Source: Streptosporangiaceae bacterium
GTDB taxonomy: Bacteria > Actinomycetota > Actinomycetes > Streptosporangiales > Streptosporangiaceae
Assembly (NCBI GenBank): GCA_030038715.1
Contig: JASHSO010000195.1
Coordinates: 1 to 14,175 of the forward strand
Direction: 5' to 3'
DNA length: 14,175 nt
The notes beneath the pieces are model-generated. The model saw nothing but the letters and a program-made list of their open reading frames with translations. It had not been told where the DNA came from and searched no databases. A program made the translations under genes and the position numbers. Shown here piece by piece: positions 5,595 through 12,675 of this stretch. Each line of letters begins with the position of its first letter. Position 1 is the first letter of the stretch.

Positions 5595-6506
5595 GTGCTG
5601 ATATGGGTGCCGATGGAGCCGGTAGCGCGGGCTCTGGCGGGATTGGACGACGTGCAGGCAGAGGTCGTCGTGCCGGACGGCACCGGCTTGCCGGCTGGCA
5701 CCTCTGACGTCGAGTTTTACGTTCCGCCGTTCTTTCCCGCGCAGGCTGCCATCACCGCGATGGCGCAGATGCCGCGCCTGAAGGTGGTGCAGACGTTGAC
5801 GGCGGGATTCGATCTAGTCCGGCCGCACGTCCCGGTCGGCGCCGTGCTGTGCAATGCGCGAGGTGTGCACGACGCGAGCACCGCCGAGTGGGTGGTGGCT
5901 GCGGTCCTGGCATCGCTGCGCCAATTGCCGTACTTCGCGGCCGAGCAGGCAGCGGGCCGGTGGAGCTTCCGGTTCACCGACTGCCTGGCGGGCAAGACGG
6001 TCCTCATCGTCGGCTACGGGTCCATCGGAAGGGCTGTCGAGCGGCGACTCGAAGGCTTCGATGTCCAGATACGCCGGGTCGCGAGGTCGGCACGCGACGC
6101 CGTCAGTCCGGTGGCCGACCTGCCGGACCTGCTGCCGGAAGCTGACGTCGTGATCTTGCTGGCACCGGTGACCAGAGAAACCGTCGGCATGGCGGACGCG
6201 GCGTTCCTGGCCCGCATGAAGGACGGAGCGCTGCTGGTGAACGCGGCCCGTGGCGTGCTCGTCGTGACGGAGGACCTGGTGGGCGAGGTCAGCTCGGGCC
6301 GGCTGTCGGCCGCGCTCGACGTGACCGACCCCGAGCCGCTGGGTCCCGGTCATCCGCTCTGGTCGCTGCCGAACGTCTTGATAACGCCGCACGTGGGCGC
6401 GTCCACGCCGTACTCGGCCTCGGCGGCACTGGAGTTCGTGCGAAGGCAGGCCGAGCGGTTCCTGGCTGGACAGCCGCTGGCCAACGTGATCACCGGGGAC
6501 TACTGA
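5595..6506 (+). CDS. D-isomer-specific 2-hydroxyacid dehydrogenase family protein
   Basis: 303 residues. The GTG at 5595 has GGGAGGT four bases upstream and begins VLIWVPMEPV; longer frames upstream run inside metG and are rejected. The Rossmann cofactor domain has GYGSIG at 140-145, then IRRVARSARD at 159-168, where the usual acidic residue is replaced by arginines, which suggests NADP(H) rather than NAD(H). The family's catalytic trio is present: R219 in NAARGV, E247 in DPEPLG and H266 in TPHVGAS. Such enzymes interconvert 2-keto acids and D-2-hydroxy acids (glyoxylate/hydroxypyruvate, formate or related substrates); the substrate cannot be told here. At about 303 residues it lacks the extra domains of SerA, and it is clearly different from the serA downstream. 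The 47-base gap to metG suggests co-transcription; a long hairpin follows at once. Confidence 0.85.
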   Translation: MLIWVPMEPVARALAGLDDVQAEVVVPDGTGLPAGTSDVEFYVPPFFPAQAAITAMAQMPRLKVVQTLTAGFDLVRPHVPVGAVLCNARGVHDASTAEWVVAAVLASLRQLPYFAAEQAAGRWSFRFTDCLAGKTVLIVGYGSIGRAVERRLEGFDVQIRRVARSARDAVSPVADLPDLLPEADVVILLAPVTRETVGMADAAFLARMKDGALLVNAARGVLVVTEDLVGEVSSGRLSAALDVTDPEPLGPGHPLWSLPNVLITPHVGASTPYSASAALEFVRRQAERFLAGQPLANVITGDY

Positions 6507-6565
6507 GCGGATCCTGGCGAAGACTTGACCGTCGTATATGGCGGCGAGTCTTCCCCAGGATCTGC
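6507..6565 (+). terminator. Long hairpin right after the dehydrogenase stop
   Basis: GATCCTGGCGAAGACT (6510-6525) and AGTCTTCCCCAGGATC (6547-6562) pair over 16 positions with a single C-C mismatch; three further pairs (one G-U) extend the stem to 6507-6525 with 6547-6565. The loop is 21 bases. It begins on the base after the TGA. There is no T-tract, as is usual for actinomycete terminators. Termination or mRNA 3'-end protection is the likely role. Confidence 0.6.
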
Positions 6566-7104
6566 CGGGCTCACCGGTGGCGGCGGAATGCCGGGATTGC
6601 CATGAATTACGCGGACACGATCGGCCCAGCGGTGTCAAAGGCAGCGCAGTAGTGCGCCAGCGCCGGGGTAAGCCCGCGTCCCGTACGAATCCGACCGGCC
6701 AGATCCGCCCGTGGCGCCGCACTCAGGTACTGACCCGTTCGGCTGAGCTGAGAAGCGCCTGGTCACGCTGGTCTGCAGGGGTGCCTGGCAGGTCTCTAAT
6801 CCCAGGTCACCGGGGGTATCGAAGGATGAGAGGAAGTTGTCGCCTTGTGTAGGCCCTTCCTCAATCGAAGCGTGACCTCGGCTGCATAGGGTACAGACGC
6901 ATTGCGATATTTGCGACACGCCTTCGAGCCAGCGAACACCTGTGTCTGCTGAGCTTGACGGCTTTCTGCAGGTCGTGCGCTGCCGTTGCTCAATGATGAG
7001 CCACAGCCATGACATCCGGGAAGGGCGGGTAGCGCACAGACCCACGCTGGCCCGTCCCCGCCATGTGGCTGCGGTCGGCTAGGACGCCGTCGACAGGAGG
7101 TTTC
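6566..7104. other. Gene-poor spacer and probable leader of the GGDEF-EAL gene
   Basis: About 540 bases with no convincing gene. The frames present (136 codons at 6635-7045 and 65 codons at 6796-6993, minus; 104 codons at 6538-6852, plus) lack Shine-Dalgarno sequences and any motif I know. The composition is visibly less GC-rich around 6835-6990 than in the flanking genes. Seen: a close direct repeat TTGCGA at 6902-6907 and 6911-6916, a TANNNT-type hexamer TAGGGT at 6887-6892, a TTGACG at 6955-6960 with no matching -10, and a hairpin at 7023-7057. I found no tRNA, despite a T-loop-like CGTACGAATCCG near 6682. Confidence 0.45.
7023..7057 (+). other. Hairpin in the GGDEF-EAL leader
   Basis: GGGCGGG (7023-7029) pairs with CCCGTCC (7051-7057) with one G-U pair, continued by AGCG (7031-7034) with CGCT (7045-7048) and a 10-base loop. 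It lies 37 bases upstream of the Shine-Dalgarno of the leader ORF. It could be an mRNA leader structure or a terminator for upstream transcription; no T-run follows. Confidence 0.35.
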
Positions 7105-7152
7105 GTGCGAGCAAGTCTGGCCCCGACGCCCGCCGGCGGCCGTGGCCGATGA
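7105..7152 (+). CDS. 15-codon leader ORF overlapping the GGDEF-EAL start
   Basis: GTG at 7105 follows a strong AGGAGG (7095-7100) at a spacing of four bases and encodes MRASLAPTPAGGRGR before TGA at 7150-7152. The stop shares the ATGA tetranucleotide (7149-7152) with the ATG of the GGDEF-EAL gene, which has no ribosome-binding site of its own. This is the classic arrangement for translational coupling. The peptide is Arg/Pro/Gly/Ala-rich with no run of a single amino acid, so it does not look like an amino-acid attenuator. Alternatively, a sequencing frameshift hides the true N-terminus of the large protein; the peptide would then be its first residues. Confidence 0.5.
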   Translation: MRASLAPTPAGGRGR

Positions 7153-9893
7153 GCGCTGCCTGGATCACCGTTGGCGTGCTGCTGGCGGCTGCCGCCGTCG
7201 CGCTGATGCTGCGCGGCTCTCGCGCCGGGCGCCCGGGCTGCCGCTGGTTCGCCGCGACTGCCGCGCTGTGGGGTGCTGCGTTCGCCGCGCAGGGCGCAGG
7301 CACTGGCTCGGTGATGCCGACCGGAGTGGAGCTGACCCCTGCGGACTTGCTAGCCCTAGTCAGCTTGCCGCTCGCGGTCATGGGCATGCTGCGGCTTGCG
7401 CGCCCCAGCGAAGACCCCGGCACGAGCCTGCGCGCCCGGGTCGCCGACAGCTTCCTGCTCGGACTGTCGCTGCTGAGCATCGGATGGATCGTCCTGTTGC
7501 GATCGGCCTACGTTACTACCGGGGTAGGACCTGGCTCGTTCGCTGTGGTCGTCATTCACCCGCTGGCGGACGTGGTCGCACTGGCCGGCACGCTCTGGCT
7601 GGCTGTCCGGGCTGGCCGCCGCGCGGTAGCGCCGTACCTCGCGCTCTGCGCCACTACTGTGGGCGACTTTCTGGCGGTGCAGGCCAGGGCCACGGCCCTG
7701 CATCCGGGCGCGCTGCCGCAGCTCGCTTGGCTGCTCGGGATCTGTTTGCTCGGGGTGGCTGCGGTGTGGCCGGCCGAGTCGGCTGCCGCCGCGGCTAGAC
7801 CGACGGCCACGACCGCCGGAGCCGCAGCCGCACAGCCAGCCCAGGCGGCCGGTCCTGATCCGCGGCTGACCGCCTTCATCGCCCTGGCCGCAGTCGCCGC
7901 CGCGGCCCTCGTTACCTTCATCTTTGCCGTCGCGGACTGGGGCCATAACGGCTCGCTGCCGTTGCTCCTGACCATCGGCCTGGTGGTGGCGCTCATCGTC
8001 AGGATCACTGGCCTGCTGGGGCAGGAAGCGGCAATGTCAGCACATGCGTTCTTGTCCGGTAACCAGTTCCAGCAGCTTGCCGAGCGCACGAGCGACTCGG
8101 TCCTGCTCTGCGACGCCGTCGGCGTAGTCACCTTCGCCAGCCACGCTGTGACCCAGTTTGGTTACCAGCCCGACCAGCTCACCGGGGTGCGGGTGGCCGA
8201 GCTTGTGCATCCCGACGACCTGCCGGACGCCGAACGCGCGATGGGCGCAGTCGCGGCCCGCGAGCCAGCGCAGGCGCGGAGGTTGGCTTGCCGGATCAGG
8301 TCCGCGGACGGCACGTGGCGCCATGTCGAAGTGGCGATTTCCCGGTACACCGGTGAAGGGCCGGAGGATTTGCTGCTGGTGACCGCCAGGGACGTCAGCG
8401 ACCAGGTCGCGCTGCGCAGGCAAGTAACGCACCTCACTTTCCACGACGGCCTCACCGGCCTACCCAACCGGTCTTACCTGGAGGAACGCGCCAAGGACGT
8501 GCTCGCCAGCCGACGGCAGGCCGCGAGTCCGCAAGGCCAGACCGGCGCTATCTTCGTCGACCTCGACGGTTTCACCGCGATCAACGACTCGGTCGGGCAC
8601 GGAGCCGGCGACGTGCTCCTGGCTCAGGCTGGCCGACGGCTTCGCGGGCTGGTCCCCGGCCACGACACCGTGGCACGCTGGGGCGGTGACGAGTTCGCCG
8701 TCCTGGTGGAGAGCGCCGCCTCCCCCCAGGAGATCGTGGACGTAGCGGAGAGGCTGGCCGGCGCCATCGCCGGGGAGCCCTTCGCGATCGCCGGGCGGGA
8801 GATCTCGATCACGGCCAGCATCGGCGTGGCCTTCGCTGACACCGAAGTGCCCGAGCACCTGCTCCGCAACGCCGACCTTGCCATGTCGAGGGCCAAGGAC
8901 AGCGGCGGCGGCCGGGTCGAGGTTTTCGCCGCGCACATGCACGCGGACCTGACTCGCCGACTCGAACTGGCCGGCGACCTGAGGCTCGCGGTCGCCGACG
9001 GAAGCCTCGGCATCGCCTACCAGCCGGTGGCCGAGCTGGCCACCGGCCGCATTACGAACGTCGAGGCGCTGTTCCGCTGGCCGCGGGACGGTCAGCCGGC
9101 CCAGATGGCCGAGCTGCTGTCCGTGGCCGAGGACTCGGGCCTGATAGTCCCGATCGGCAACTGGCTGCTCCGCGAGGCCTGCCAGCAGGTCGCCAAGTGG
9201 CGCGAGTCAGGCTGGCAGGTGCGCTTGTCGGTCAACCTCTCGCTGCGGCAGGTCAGCTCCGCTGGGCTCGCGGGGTCCGTACTGGCGGCGCTGGACCAGG
9301 CTGGCCTGGCGCGCAGCGCCCTGACGCTCGAGATGACCGAGCGAGTGCTGATCGACGCCGGCGAGCCCGTGCTTGGCGCGCTTGACCAGTTGCGGAGGGT
9401 CGGCGTGCGATTGGCGATAGACGACTTCGGCACCGGGTATGCCTCGCTCGCCTACCTTCGCCAGCTCCCGGTTGATGTCATCAAGATCTCCCCGTCGTTC
9501 GTTGCCGGGCTCGGCACTGACGGCATCCTGGCCATGCTGACGAGGACGATCGTCCGGGTCGGCCACGACCTCGGGATCGAGATAGTAGCCGAGGGTATCG
9601 AGCGGCCAGAGCAGCTTGAGCTGTTGCGAGCGATGGGCTGCGGACTTGGTCAGGGCGCCCTGGTGGCAAGACCCATGACCGCCGGCTCGGTCGAGGAGCT
9701 GGCCGTCTACGACGGCCAGCGGGTGTCCGGCCTGGTAACTGAGCTCAGCCAGGTCGGTGATCTTGGCCGGGCCCGGTTGCCGTCCGGCGAGGTCGGCGAC
9801 CCGGGCCCGGTCGGCATGCCATCCGGCGAAGCCGGAGACCTCGGACCGGCCGCGCCGCCGTCCGACCAGGCCGCAGCCGCCCCGGCGGGCTAG
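7149..9893 (+). CDS. Membrane PAS-GGDEF-EAL cyclic-di-GMP cyclase/phosphodiesterase
   Basis: 914 residues. About nine hydrophobic helices lie in the first 290 residues (for example 5-22, 66-84, 101-118, 240-262 and 269-290), split by an Ala/Pro-rich linker near 211-237. A PAS domain follows (about 305-417, with FGYQPDQLTG and VHPDDL), then GGDEF (about 425-595) and EAL (about 605-855). The GGDEF signature is intact at 512-516, so cyclase activity is possible, but the inhibitory RxxD site is PGHD (503-506) and probably does not bind c-di-GMP. The EAL domain keeps E639-A-L, N696, E728, D758-D759, K779, E815 and Q835, so phosphodiesterase activity is expected. The ATG lacks a Shine-Dalgarno and overlaps the leader ORF stop. 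The C-terminus carries three 13-residue repeats. Similar membrane GGDEF-EAL proteins control development in Streptomyces (RmdA and RmdB are examples). The signal sensed by this one is unknown. Confidence 0.92.
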   Translation: MSAAWITVGVLLAAAAVALMLRGSRAGRPGCRWFAATAALWGAAFAAQGAGTGSVMPTGVELTPADLLALVSLPLAVMGMLRLARPSEDPGTSLRARVADSFLLGLSLLSIGWIVLLRSAYVTTGVGPGSFAVVVIHPLADVVALAGTLWLAVRAGRRAVAPYLALCATTVGDFLAVQARATALHPGALPQLAWLLGICLLGVAAVWPAESAAAAARPTATTAGAAAAQPAQAAGPDPRLTAFIALAAVAAAALVTFIFAVADWGHNGSLPLLLTIGLVVALIVRITGLLGQEAAMSAHAFLSGNQFQQLAERTSDSVLLCDAVGVVTFASHAVTQFGYQPDQLTGVRVAELVHPDDLPDAERAMGAVAAREPAQARRLACRIRSADGTWRHVEVAISRYTGEGPEDLLLVTARDVSDQVALRRQVTHLTFHDGLTGLPNRSYLEERAKDVLASRRQAASPQGQTGAIFVDLDGFTAINDSVGHGAGDVLLAQAGRRLRGLVPGHDTVARWGGDEFAVLVESAASPQEIVDVAERLAGAIAGEPFAIAGREISITASIGVAFADTEVPEHLLRNADLAMSRAKDSGGGRVEVFAAHMHADLTRRLELAGDLRLAVADGSLGIAYQPVAELATGRITNVEALFRWPRDGQPAQMAELLSVAEDSGLIVPIGNWLLREACQQVAKWRESGWQVRLSVNLSLRQVSSAGLAGSVLAALDQAGLARSALTLEMTERVLIDAGEPVLGALDQLRRVGVRLAIDDFGTGYASLAYLRQLPVDVIKISPSFVAGLGTDGILAMLTRTIVRVGHDLGIEIVAEGIERPEQLELLRAMGCGLGQGALVARPMTAGSVEELAVYDGQRVSGLVTELSQVGDLGRARLPSGEVGDPGPVGMPSGEAGDLGPAAPPSDQAAAAPAG
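9753..9869 (+). repeat. Three 39-bp in-frame repeats at the end of the GGDEF-EAL gene
   Basis: Three consecutive 39-base units (9753-9791, 9792-9830, 9831-9869) encode VGDLGRARLPSGE, VGDPGPVGMPSGE and AGDLGPAAPPSDQ. They share the pattern [VA]GD.G.....PS[GD][EQ] and form a flexible Pro/Gly-rich tail beyond the EAL domain. The DNA copies have diverged, so the repeat is not recent. It may serve as a tether or may be free to vary in copy number between strains. Confidence 0.6.
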
Positions 9894-9904
9894 CCGACCG
9901 CGAC

Positions 9905-9934
9905 CCCGACTTGTGAAAACCTTCACAAGTCGGG
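9905..9934. promoter_or_regulatory. Perfect 13-bp inverted repeat with a Crp-type site before serA
   Basis: CCCGACTTGTGAA (9905-9917) and TTCACAAGTCGGG (9922-9934) are exact reverse complements around AACC. Inside lies TGTGA-N6-TCACA (9912-9927), the textbook cAMP-receptor-protein half-site pair, also used by mycobacterial Crp (Rv3676). It begins 11 bases after the GGDEF-EAL stop and ends 42 bases before the serA GTG. A TAGACT at 9939-9944 fits a -10 (TANNNT). As RNA it would be a very stable hairpin, so it may also terminate the upstream transcript, although no T-run follows. The palindrome is certain; Crp binding is inferred. Confidence 0.6.
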
Positions 9935-9976
9935 CCGATAGACTGTTAGCCCGACCGCTTGCAAACCGGAGGGTCC

Positions 9977-11566
9977 GTGCCTGTCGTGCTGGTGGCCGAG
10001 GAGCTGTCCCCGGCCGGAATCGCCTTGCTGGAATCTGCATTCGAGGTTCGTTACGCCGACGGTGCCGACCGCGCCAAGCTGCTGCCCGCGCTGGCGGACG
10101 TGGACGCGGTGATCGTTCGCAGTGCCACGAAGATCGATGCCGAGGCCATCAGCCACGGGCGCAGGCTGCGGGTGGTGGCCAGGGCCGGCGTCGGGCTGGA
10201 CAACGTGGACGTCGACGCCGCCACTAAGGCCGGCGTGATGGTGGTGAACGCACCGGCATCGAACATCGTCAGCGCGGCCGAGCATGCCGTGGCACTGCTG
10301 TTGGCACTGGCCAGGAACGTGCCGCAAGCTATGCGCTCGCTGCAGGGCGGCCAGTGGAAGCGCTCCGCCTTCACCGGCGTGGAGCTCCAGGACAAGGTCG
10401 TGGGCATCCTCGGGCTGGGGAGGATAGGCACGCTGGTTGCCGAGCGGCTCGCTGCCTTCGGCATGACCGTGATCGCTTACGACCCGTACGTCCCGACGGC
10501 CAGGTCCACTCAGCTCGGCGTGCGGCTGGTCACCCTGGATGACCTGCTGGCCGAGGCAGACTTCATCTCCGTCCACCTGCCGCGTAACGCCGAGACTGTC
10601 GGCCTCATCGGCGACCGGGAACTGCACCTGGTCAAGCCCGAGGTGCGGATCGTGAACGCGGCACGCGGCGGCATAGTCGACGAGGCCGCACTGGCCAGCG
10701 CGCTGAGCGAGGGGCGGGTGGCCGGCGCTGCCCTGGACGTCTACGCGACCGAGCCATGCACCGACAGCCCGCTCTTCGGCTTCGACAATGTGGTCGTTAC
10801 TCCGCACCTGGGCGCGAGCACCGAAGAGGCGCAGGAGAAGGCGGGAACGCAGGTGGCACGGTCGGTCAAGCTGGCGCTGGCTGGCGAGTTCGTGCCGGAC
10901 GCGGTGAACGTGCAGGGCGGGGCCGTGGCCGAGGACCTGCGGCCGTGGCTGCCGCTGTGCGAGAAGCTCGGCCGGATCTTCGCCGCGCTGGCGGGCGGCG
11001 CCACCGCCGCGGTCGCGGTAGAAGTCCGCGGCGAGATAGCCGAGTTCGACATCAGCGTGCTGGAGCTGGCCGCCTTGAAAGGCCTGTTCGCCGACGTAAC
11101 CGAAGAGGGCGTGACATACGTCAACGCCCCGCTCGTGGCCAAGGAGCGCGGGGTAGAGATGAGCCTCAGCGCCGACCAGGCGAGCCCCGACTGGCGGAAC
11201 GTGCTGACATTGCGCGGCACCGCCCGTGACGGCCAGCTTGTCTCGGTCAGTGGGACGCTGACCGGGCTGCGCCATGCGGCCGAGCGGATCGTCGAGGTGA
11301 ACGGGCTGGACGCCGAGATCGCCCCGACCGAGCACATGCTGTTCCTCGGTTACGCCGACCGGCCCGGCGTGGTCGGCATCGTCGGCCAGATCCTCGGCGG
11401 CAAGCAGATCAACATCGGCGGCATGCAGGTGTGCCGGCACGCCCAGGGCGGGGAGGCGATGATCGTACTCTCCCTGGACTCGGCGGTTCCGCCCGAGGTC
11501 GTCACGGACATCGCCAGTGCGATCGGGGCCGGCCTGGCCCGGGTTGTCGACCTGGACGAGACCTGA
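9977..11566 (+). CDS. serA: D-3-phosphoglycerate dehydrogenase
   Basis: 529 residues from GTG 9977, chosen because GGAGG lies just upstream (9968-9972) and the protein then starts VPVVLVAEELSPAG like known SerA. A TTG at 9959 in the same frame would place the ribosome-binding site inside the gene. It catalyses the first step of serine biosynthesis: 3-phosphoglycerate to 3-phosphohydroxypyruvate with NAD. Visible: GLGRIG at 146-151 with D169 (AYDP) for NAD; catalytic R230 (NAARGG), E259 (ATEP) and H277 (TPHLGAS). After the catalytic core come the extra ASB domain (about 310-450) and a C-terminal ACT domain (about 455-529, MLFLGYADRPGVVGIVGQIL), the long actinobacterial form that is usually inhibited by serine. 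The length matches the mycobacterial enzyme. It is first in a serA-leuB-ilvE run, and a Crp-type palindrome lies upstream. Confidence 0.96.
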   Translation: MPVVLVAEELSPAGIALLESAFEVRYADGADRAKLLPALADVDAVIVRSATKIDAEAISHGRRLRVVARAGVGLDNVDVDAATKAGVMVVNAPASNIVSAAEHAVALLLALARNVPQAMRSLQGGQWKRSAFTGVELQDKVVGILGLGRIGTLVAERLAAFGMTVIAYDPYVPTARSTQLGVRLVTLDDLLAEADFISVHLPRNAETVGLIGDRELHLVKPEVRIVNAARGGIVDEAALASALSEGRVAGAALDVYATEPCTDSPLFGFDNVVVTPHLGASTEEAQEKAGTQVARSVKLALAGEFVPDAVNVQGGAVAEDLRPWLPLCEKLGRIFAALAGGATAAVAVEVRGEIAEFDISVLELAALKGLFADVTEEGVTYVNAPLVAKERGVEMSLSADQASPDWRNVLTLRGTARDGQLVSVSGTLTGLRHAAERIVEVNGLDAEIAPTEHMLFLGYADRPGVVGIVGQILGGKQINIGGMQVCRHAQGGEAMIVLSLDSAVPPEVVTDIASAIGAGLARVVDLDET

Positions 11567-11585
11567 TCAGCTGGCCCACCGGGCG

Positions 11586-11597
11586 TAAGGTACTCCC
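11586..11597 (+). promoter_or_regulatory. Putative -10 element giving a leaderless leuB transcript
   Basis: TAAGGT (11586-11591) fits the actinomycete -10 pattern TANNNT and is followed by six bases and then the GTG start of leuB. This spacing would put the first transcribed base on the start codon, the hallmark of leaderless mRNAs that are common in this phylum. No Shine-Dalgarno is evident. leuB may therefore have its own promoter in addition to read-through from serA (31-base gap). Confidence 0.4.
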
Positions 11598-12647
11598 GTG
11601 ACGCGTGGACTTATCCGGCTAGCGGTCATCGGGGGCGACGGCATAGGCCCCGAGGTCGTCGCTGAGGCGATCAAGGTCCTGCGTGCCGTGGGCACGCTGA
11701 CTGTCGAGCCCACCACCTATGACCTGGGGGCGCAGCGGTGGAGCCGGACTGGTGAGGTACTGCCGGACTCGGTCCTGGCCGAGATAGCCCAGCACGACGC
11801 GGTCTTGCTCGGCGCAGTCGGCGATCCGAGCGTCCCAAGCGGCGTCCTCGAACGCGGGCTTGTGCTCAGGCTGCGGTTTGAATTCGACCAGTACGTCAAC
11901 CTGCGACCCGTTCGGCTCTACGCCGGCGTCGCCTCGCCGCTGGCCGAAGTCAGGCCCGAGTCGGTCGACATGCTGCTAGTGCGGGAAGGCACCGAGGGTC
12001 CCTACATCGAGGCCGGCGGGTTCATGCGCAAGGGCACCCCGGCCGAAGTGGCCACGCAGGAGAGCATCAATACGGCGTTCGGCATTGGCAGGGTGGCCAC
12101 CTACGCGCTGGAACGCGCAGCGGCCCGGCCACGGCGGCAGCTGACGCTGGTACACAAGAGCAATGTGCTGGCCTATGCCGGCGACCTGTGGCGACGGACC
12201 GTCATGCAGGCGGCGGCGCAGTACCCGCAGGTGACCACGGAGTACTGCCACATGGACGCGGCAGCCGTTTACTTCCTCACCAAGCCGGAGCGCTTCGACG
12301 TCATCGTCACCGACAACCTGTTCGGTGACGTCCTGACCTCGCTCGGCGCCGCGGTGGCCGGCGGGATCGGCCTTGCCGCCAGCGCCAGCGTGAACCCCGA
12401 GCGGACGGCACCGAGCACGTTCGAGCCGGTGCACGGCAGCGCCCCCGACATCGCAGGCAAGCAGAAGGCCGATCCGACCGCTGCGATCTTGTCCGCCGCC
12501 ATGCTGTGCGACCACCTTGGCCGCACGGTCGAGGCGGCCAGGATCGAGCAGGCAGTCTCCGACGACCTGCTGGAGCGACAGGGCGCCTGGTCGCCGCGTG
12601 CGACACCGGAGATTGGCGACGATATCGCCGCTCGCGTGGCGGGTTAG
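11598..12647 (+). CDS. leuB: 3-isopropylmalate dehydrogenase
   Basis: 349 residues from GTG 11598, which gives the standard family opening [15 protein letters not shown]. It catalyses the NAD-dependent oxidative decarboxylation of (2R,3S)-3-isopropylmalate in leucine biosynthesis. Visible family segments: [19 protein letters not shown] (substrate-binding arginines), [22 protein letters not shown] (the catalytic Lys), the metal-binding Asp segment [20 protein letters not shown], and [21 protein letters not shown] near the C-terminus, which shapes the NAD site. The length and the VREGTEGPY pattern are those of the actinobacterial type rather than the longer proteobacterial type. It lies 31 bases after serA and 28 bases before ilvE, as in many actinomycetes. 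The isocitrate dehydrogenase relatives are a less likely reading. Confidence 0.95.
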   Translation: MTRGLIRLAVIGGDGIGPEVVAEAIKVLRAVGTLTVEPTTYDLGAQRWSRTGEVLPDSVLAEIAQHDAVLLGAVGDPSVPSGVLERGLVLRLRFEFDQYVNLRPVRLYAGVASPLAEVRPESVDMLLVREGTEGPYIEAGGFMRKGTPAEVATQESINTAFGIGRVATYALERAAARPRRQLTLVHKSNVLAYAGDLWRRTVMQAAAQYPQVTTEYCHMDAAAVYFLTKPERFDVIVTDNLFGDVLTSLGAAVAGGIGLAASASVNPERTAPSTFEPVHGSAPDIAGKQKADPTAAILSAAMLCDHLGRTVEAARIEQAVSDDLLERQGAWSPRATPEIGDDIAARVAG

Positions 12648-12675
12648 CCGCGCTGCCGGATTGAGGAGGACCTTC

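Noticed and set aside
6670-6700. tRNA-like T-arm (CGTACGAATCCG)
   Set aside because: No acceptor, D or anticodon arms can be paired around it.
6635-7045. 136-codon minus-strand open frame in the spacer
   Set aside because: There is no ribosome-binding site, no recognisable motif, irregular composition and no neighbour in the same direction.
9959-9976. TTG start giving a serA protein six residues longer
   Set aside because: The good GGAGG lies inside these codons and serves the GTG at 9977, which also gives the normal SerA N-terminus.
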